Assembly: GCF_013375535.1 (NCBI RefSeq)
Contig: NZ_JABXJG010000001.1
Span: 2,046,001-2,110,000 of the forward strand
Direction: 5' to 3'
Length of the DNA: 64,000 nucleotides
DNA from: Sphingobium sp. 15-1
Lineage (GTDB): Bacteria > Pseudomonadota > Alphaproteobacteria > Sphingomonadales > Sphingomonadaceae
In this document: one piece after another, positions 60,053 through 64,000 of the stretch
How positions within the stretch are numbered: position 1 is the first letter of the stretch
Layout: every line of letters begins with the position of its first letter
The notes under the pieces: model-generated
Told to the model about the DNA's origin: nothing
The model's database searches: none
What the model saw: only the letters and a program-made list of their open reading frames with translations
Translations under genes and position numbers: made by a program

Positions 60053-61330
60053 ATGGTAACCATGAATCGCCTGACCGCTTCCCAGATCACCGCATCGCTT
60101 GCCGTCCTGCTGCTGGCTACGGGGGGCGCGCTGATGATCGGCGCGGCGCCGCTCGACATCATCCTGCCGGTGCTGGCTGGGCTGGTGGTGCTGATCATCG
60201 CGGCGGGCGGCGGTCAGGAGCAGGCCGAAGAATTGCCCGCCGCGACAACGGAAGCGACCGACATCATCGCCCATCCCGATGCCCGCAGCCTGCTGGAAGG
60301 CATTTCCGATCCGCTGATGCTGATCGATCGAGGCAGGATCATCTCCGCCAACCGCGCGGCGCAGCGCCTATTGGGCGCGCATATCGAGGGGGAGGACGCC
60401 CGCATCGCCATCCGCCACCCCGCCGCCGCCGAACGGCTCGCCAGCCTGGCGCCGATGGCCGAACCCGTGATGATCGAGCTGGTGGGCCTGGGCACTCGCG
60501 ACCAGCGCTGGCAGATGCGCATCGCGCCAGTGGGCGCCGCCGACGGGAATGGCGGCCAGGTGCGGCGGCTGGTGCATCTGGCCGACCATAGCGGCGCCCA
60601 TGCGGCGGAAAAGATGCGCGTCGACTTCGTCGCCAATGCCAGCCACGAGCTGCGCACGCCGCTGGCCGGGATATTGGGCTTCATCGAGACTTTGGCCGAC
60701 CCCGATCTGGGCAAGGATGACGAAACGCGCCAGCGCTTCCTGAAGATCATGGACGGCGAGGCGCGGCGGATGCAGCGGCTGATCGACGATCTCATCTCCC
60801 TCTCCCGCATCGAGGCGGAGAAATATCGCGCGCCCGACAGCGCGGTCGACCTGTCGGGCCTTGTGGCCGAGGTGGTCGGCGTGTTCCGCACCAGCCATGG
60901 CGAACGCGGGCGCGAGGTGGAGATGGAGATCGCGCCGGATCTGCCCGACGTGCAGGGCGACCGGGCGCAGCTATCGCAACTGCTGCACAATCTGATCGGC
61001 AATTCGGTCAAATATGGCCGGGCGGGCACGCCGATCCGCGTGACGCTGAACGAGGGGCCGAGCGGCATGACCCGGCTCAGCGTTGCGGACGAGGGGGAAG
61101 GCATCGGCCCCGATCATCTGCCGCGCCTGACCGAGCGCTTTTATCGCGTCGATTCGGGGCGAAGCCGCGCGGTCGGCGGCACGGGCCTGGGCCTGGCCAT
61201 CGTCAAGCATATCGTGGAGCGGCATCGCGGCCGGCTCGACATAGCGAGCGTGCTGGGCAAGGGCACCACCATCTCCATCCTGCTGCCCCGCATCGCCGTC
61301 GAAGAAAAGGCGTTCGCTGCAAAGGCTTGA
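60053..61330 (+). CDS. phoR: phosphate-regulon sensor histidine kinase
   Basis: 425 residues from ATG 60053 (ATG 60062 also possible; neither has a strong ribosome site). Two transmembrane helices (about 10-30 and 35-52), a PAS-like region (LLEGISDPLMLIDRGRIISA), HisKA with SHELRTPLAGILG (H198), and ATPase domain with LLHNLIGNSVKYG, DEGEGIG and GGTGLGLAIVKHIVE. The short N-terminus without a large periplasmic domain is typical of PhoR, which senses phosphate via the Pst complex. It lies upstream of pstSCA; phoB is probably beyond the window. Confidence 0.93.
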   Translation: MVTMNRLTASQITASLAVLLLATGGALMIGAAPLDIILPVLAGLVVLIIAAGGGQEQAEELPAATTEATDIIAHPDARSLLEGISDPLMLIDRGRIISANRAAQRLLGAHIEGEDARIAIRHPAAAERLASLAPMAEPVMIELVGLGTRDQRWQMRIAPVGAADGNGGQVRRLVHLADHSGAHAAEKMRVDFVANASHELRTPLAGILGFIETLADPDLGKDDETRQRFLKIMDGEARRMQRLIDDLISLSRIEAEKYRAPDSAVDLSGLVAEVVGVFRTSHGERGREVEMEIAPDLPDVQGDRAQLSQLLHNLIGNSVKYGRAGTPIRVTLNEGPSGMTRLSVADEGEGIGPDHLPRLTERFYRVDSGRSRAVGGTGLGLAIVKHIVERHRGRLDIASVLGKGTTISILLPRIAVEEKAFAAKA

Positions 61331-61368
61331 ACAAAAAAAGACGGCGACAGGCCGGGCTTCCGGCCCCA

Positions 61369-61400
61369 TTGTCATAAAAATGCAATCCGATTGTCACAAA
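61369..61400 (+). promoter_or_regulatory. candidate Pho box upstream of pstS
   Basis: Two direct repeats, TTGTCATAAA (61369) and TTGTCACAAA (61391), are spaced exactly 22 bases, twice the 11-base PhoB half-site spacing. The middle half-site is degenerate (AATGCAA). Position between phoR and pstS, about 85-115 bases before the pstS start, fits a phosphate-starvation promoter. PhoB binding is inferred from the pattern. Confidence 0.6.
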
Positions 61401-61484
61401 GGCGCGACGTACCGCGGCTACGGCGCGTGCCCAGAGGGGGGCAGCGAGAAGCGAATCGCGGCCTTTGACGAAGGAGATTATCCC

Positions 61485-62540
61485 GTGAAGCATTTCGCTC
61501 TGATGGCTGCCACTGCCGCGGCCGCACTCACTCTCGCCGGCTGCGGCCAGCAGTCCGGCGGCGCGGCGGGCGGCACCCGCGACCAGATTCGCGCGGTCGG
61601 CTCCTCCACCGTCTATCCCTTCGCCACCGCGATTGCCGAAATGTTCGTCCAGGGCAATCCCGGCATGAAGTCCCCGATCGTCGAATCGACGGGCACCGGC
61701 GGCGGCATGAAGCTGTTCTGCGCGGGCGTCGGCGCCCAGCATCCCGACATTGAGGACGCCTCGCGCCGCATGAAGAAGTCCGAGTTTGAGGATTGCCAGA
61801 AGAATGGCGTCAAGGACATCATCGAAATCCAGGTCGGCGTCGACGGCTTGGCCTTCGCGGAATCGAAGAACGGCCCCGGCCTGAAGCTGACGCCGAAGAT
61901 CGTCTATGACGCGCTGGCCGCCAACCCCTATGGCAAGGGTCCGAACAAGGCGCAGACCTGGAAGGATGTCGACCCCAGCCTGCCCGCCACGCCGATCAGC
62001 GTCTTCGGCCCGCCGTCCACCAGCGGCACGCGCGATTCGCTGGCCGAACTGATCCTGACCAAAGGCTGCGAAACCGATCCGGCGATGAAGGCGCTCAAGG
62101 ACAAGGACGAGAAGGAATTCAAGGCCACCTGCACCCGCATCCGCGAGGACGGCAAATATGTGGATTCGGGCGAGAACGACAATCTGATTGTCCAGAAGCT
62201 GGGCGCCAACCCCAATGCGCTCGGCGTATTCGGCTACAGCTTCCTGGAGGAGAATAAGGACACGCTGAAGGACGTCACCATCAACGGCGTCGAGGCGACC
62301 TATGAGACCGTGTCGACCGGCACCTATCCCGGCGCGCGCCCGCTCTACATCTACGTCAAGAAGGCGCACATGACCGCGATCCCCGGTCTTCAGGCCTATC
62401 TCAACACCTTCGCGGCGAACTGGGATCCCAATGGCGCGCTGACCAAGCGCGGCATGGTCGCGGCGCCGGAAGATGTGCGCAAGGCGAGCGCCGAAACGGT
62501 GAAGTCGCTGGCGGTCCTCGACGGCTCGCAGCTCAAGTAA
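61485..62540 (+). CDS. pstS: phosphate ABC transporter substrate-binding lipoprotein
   Basis: 351 residues from GTG 61485, preceded by AAGGAG; the frame further upstream is not conserved. Lipoprotein signal with lipobox LTLAGC (Cys20). Phosphate-binding protein blocks: IRAVGSSTVYPFATAIAEMF, IVESTGTGGGMKLFCAGVG, DASRRMKKSEFEDC, and FGPPSTSGTRDSLAELILT. Six cysteines in the mature part suggest disulfides. It delivers phosphate to PstCA. Short gap (10 bases) to pstC. Confidence 0.96.
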   Translation: MKHFALMAATAAAALTLAGCGQQSGGAAGGTRDQIRAVGSSTVYPFATAIAEMFVQGNPGMKSPIVESTGTGGGMKLFCAGVGAQHPDIEDASRRMKKSEFEDCQKNGVKDIIEIQVGVDGLAFAESKNGPGLKLTPKIVYDALAANPYGKGPNKAQTWKDVDPSLPATPISVFGPPSTSGTRDSLAELILTKGCETDPAMKALKDKDEKEFKATCTRIREDGKYVDSGENDNLIVQKLGANPNALGVFGYSFLEENKDTLKDVTINGVEATYETVSTGTYPGARPLYIYVKKAHMTAIPGLQAYLNTFAANWDPNGALTKRGMVAAPEDVRKASAETVKSLAVLDGSQLK

Positions 62541-62550
62541 GACGGGGAAT

Positions 62551-63945
62551 ATGACAGGTCCTGCAATCCTCCTGCTGCTGGCCGGCCTGGGCGCCATCGC
62601 CTGGGTCAGCGCCCGCGCCCGCGCGATGCGGCTGCAAAGCGCGGCTCGGGCGTCGGGCCGCCGCGATGCCGTGCATAGCCTGCCGGGCTATCATGGCTGG
62701 TATGTCGCGCTGTGGACACTTGTGCCCGCCGGCATCTTCCTGGCGGTCTGGGCCAATGTCGCGCCCGGCCTGGTCATCCAGGACGTGCTGAACAGCCCGG
62801 CGGCGCAGAGCCTGCCCGCCGACGATTTCTCGCGTTCCGCCGTTCTGGGCGAGGCGCGGGCGATCGCGATGGGGATGCAGGCGGGGGCGTTCAATCCGCT
62901 CTCGCAGGGCCTGGTCGAACCTTATAAGAACGCCATCGGCAAATATGGGTTGGCGGGCGCGGCGCTCGCGATCGTGCTGGCCTTTGCCGGTGGCGCCTAT
63001 GCCTTCACCCGCGTCAAGCCCGACTTCCGGGCGCGGACGCGGGTCGAGCGGCTGGTGATGGCGACCCTGCTGATCGCATCGCTGCTGGCGATCATCACGA
63101 CGCTGGGCATCGTCGCTTCGCTGCTGTGGGAAAGTTTCCGCTTCTTCTCCATGGTGAGTCCCATCGACTTCCTGTTCGGCGCCAAATGGAGCCCGCAATC
63201 GGCGGCTCTCGGCTATGGCAATGACGACGCGTTCGGCGCCGTGCCGCTCTTCTGGGGCACGATCTTCATCGGCGCGATCATCGCCATGGTCGTCGCCATC
63301 CCGCTCGGCCTGATGAGCGCCATCTACCTGACGCAATATGCCAGCCCCACCTTCCGCAAGTGGATGAAGCCGATCCTGGAAGTGCTGGCGGGCGTGCCGA
63401 CCGTCGTCTACGGCTATTTCGCGGCGCTCACCATCGCCCCGGCCCTGCGCGACTTCGCGGTGATGATCGGCATCCATGGCGCCTCTTCGGAAAGCGCGCT
63501 GGCCGCCGGTCTGGTGATGGGCGTGATGATCATTCCCTTCGTCTCCTCCATGGCGGACGACAGCATCGCCGCCGTGCCGCAGTCGATGCGCGACGGCAGC
63601 CTGGCCATGGGCGCCACCACCAGCGAGACGATCCGCCGCGTGCTGATCCCCGCAGCGCTGCCCGGCGTGGTCGGCGGCGTGCTGCTGGCCGTCAGCCGCG
63701 CCATCGGTGAGACGATGATCGTGGTGATGGCCGCCGGTCTGGCCGCCAACCTCACCCTCAATCCCTTTGCCAGCGTGACCACGGTGACGACGCAGATCGT
63801 CCAGTTGCTGACCGGCGATCAGGAATTCGACAGCGCCAAGACGCTGGCGGCCTTCGCTTTGGGTCTGGTGCTGTTCATCGTCACGCTGCTGCTCAACATC
63901 GTGGCCCTGCGGGTCGTGAAGAAATATCGCGAGGCTTACGAATAA
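62551..63945 (+). CDS. pstC: phosphate ABC transporter permease PstC, extended N-terminus
   Basis: 464 residues. Longer than classical PstC (about 320): an extra N-terminal region of about 150 residues has three hydrophobic segments (ILLLLAGLGAIAWVS, GWYVALWTLVPAGIFLAVW, GLAGAALAIVLAFAGGAYAF) around a periplasmic loop. The ABC permease core begins near 165, with PLFWGTIFIGAIIAMVVAIP, VLAGVPTVVYGYFAALTIAP, the coupling loop SLAMGATTSETIRRVLIPAA and AIGETMIVVMAAG. The stop overlaps the pstA start by one base (TAATG). Confidence 0.94.
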   Translation: MTGPAILLLLAGLGAIAWVSARARAMRLQSAARASGRRDAVHSLPGYHGWYVALWTLVPAGIFLAVWANVAPGLVIQDVLNSPAAQSLPADDFSRSAVLGEARAIAMGMQAGAFNPLSQGLVEPYKNAIGKYGLAGAALAIVLAFAGGAYAFTRVKPDFRARTRVERLVMATLLIASLLAIITTLGIVASLLWESFRFFSMVSPIDFLFGAKWSPQSAALGYGNDDAFGAVPLFWGTIFIGAIIAMVVAIPLGLMSAIYLTQYASPTFRKWMKPILEVLAGVPTVVYGYFAALTIAPALRDFAVMIGIHGASSESALAAGLVMGVMIIPFVSSMADDSIAAVPQSMRDGSLAMGATTSETIRRVLIPAALPGVVGGVLLAVSRAIGETMIVVMAAGLAANLTLNPFASVTTVTTQIVQLLTGDQEFDSAKTLAAFALGLVLFIVTLLLNIVALRVVKKYREAYE

Positions 63946-64000
63946 TGACCGTTGAACGCCTCCCCACCGACTGGAAGTCGGATGCGATGCGCAAGCGGAT
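63945..64000 (+). CDS. pstA: phosphate ABC transporter permease PstA, 3'-truncated by window edge
   Basis: ATG overlapping the pstC stop, reading MTVERLPTDWKSDAMRKRI before the window ends. Only the cytoplasmic N-terminus is visible; identity rests on position after pstC and the one-base overlap typical of the pst operon. Confidence 0.8.
   Translation, partial: MTVERLPTDWKSDAMRKR

Noticed and set aside
1..64000. tRNA, rRNA, transposase, integrase or phage structural genes
   Set aside because: None was found by reading for tRNA arms, IS-type proteins or phage modules. The S24 repressor is isolated and not part of a prophage.

Overview
The window is high-GC DNA from an alphaproteobacterial chromosome, most likely a sphingomonad (Sphingobium/Sphingomonas/Novosphingobium type). 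This rests on the gene set: GapR/DUF2312, DUF1244, DUF2155, the complex I accessory subunit NDUFA12, a fused ThiS-ThiG, a 41-residue L36, class II DAHP synthase, an XrtA-associated O-glycosylation ligase, an HPr-rel-A cassette, and the short palindromic intergenic repeats typical of the group. No rRNA, tRNA, transposase, prophage or CRISPR array was found. Coding density is high, and many neighbouring starts and stops overlap by 1-8 bases.

Layout. 0-0.8 kb: 3' end of a glycosyltransferase. 0.9-6.2 kb: a shortened assimilatory-nitrate-reductase-like molybdoprotein and molybdate transport genes modA and modBC, split by an inverted phosphomannomutase-like HAD gene. 6.1-11.3 kb: KpsC/KpsS-type Kdo transferases, an APH-fold kinase and another glycosyltransferase. 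11.3-13.1 kb: HIT protein and a 3-oxoacid CoA-transferase pair whose B subunit is frameshifted. 13.3-17.1 kb: thiSG fusion, aroQ, accBC and an ArsC-like protein. 17.2-18 kb: AT-richer patch with one small membrane gene. 18-29 kb: polA, manC, zf-TFIIB protein, BI-1 protein, cysS, Rap1a-like protein, DAHP synthase, bicupin and an orphan ParA. 29-41 kb: GGDEF/EAL protein, fatty acyl-AMP ligase, recX, DUF192, NDUFA12, DUF2155, aat, 2H phosphoesterase, PNPOx-like, DoxX-like, cstA and ybdD. 41-43.3 kb: XdhC plus a CI/LexA-like S24 repressor facing two small unknown genes. 43.3-47.8 kb: exosortase-A-associated glycosyltransferase and O-glycosylation ligase with small membrane partners. 47.9-55 kb: ruvC, yebC, ybjQ, gapR, DUF1244, pyk, HAD phosphatase, rpmJ, DUF4136 lipoprotein and an M14 carboxypeptidase. 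55-60 kb: dienelactone hydrolase, HPr-rel-A cassette, glycosyltransferase and a Tat-exported small protein. 60-64 kb: phoR, pstS, pstC and the start of pstA behind a candidate Pho box.

How the genes work together. Much of the accessory content points to the cell surface: four glycosyltransferases, KpsC/S, GDP-mannose supply (ManC, possibly the PMM-like HAD protein), the O-glycosylation ligase, and the HPr-rel-A cassette. The least understood system is that cassette (PqqD-like protein, HprK-like kinase, nucleotidyltransferase at 55.9-58.1 kb); its tight coupling and the adjacent glycosyltransferase and secreted protein suggest a peptide- or glycan-modifying pathway. Clear oddities are the scoB frameshift, the truncated NasA-like protein without an aligned molybdenum-ligand cysteine, a KpsC with only one recognisable catalytic half, a 217-base antisense overlap between aat and the DUF2155 gene, and a CI-like repressor with a palindrome inside its likely promoter.
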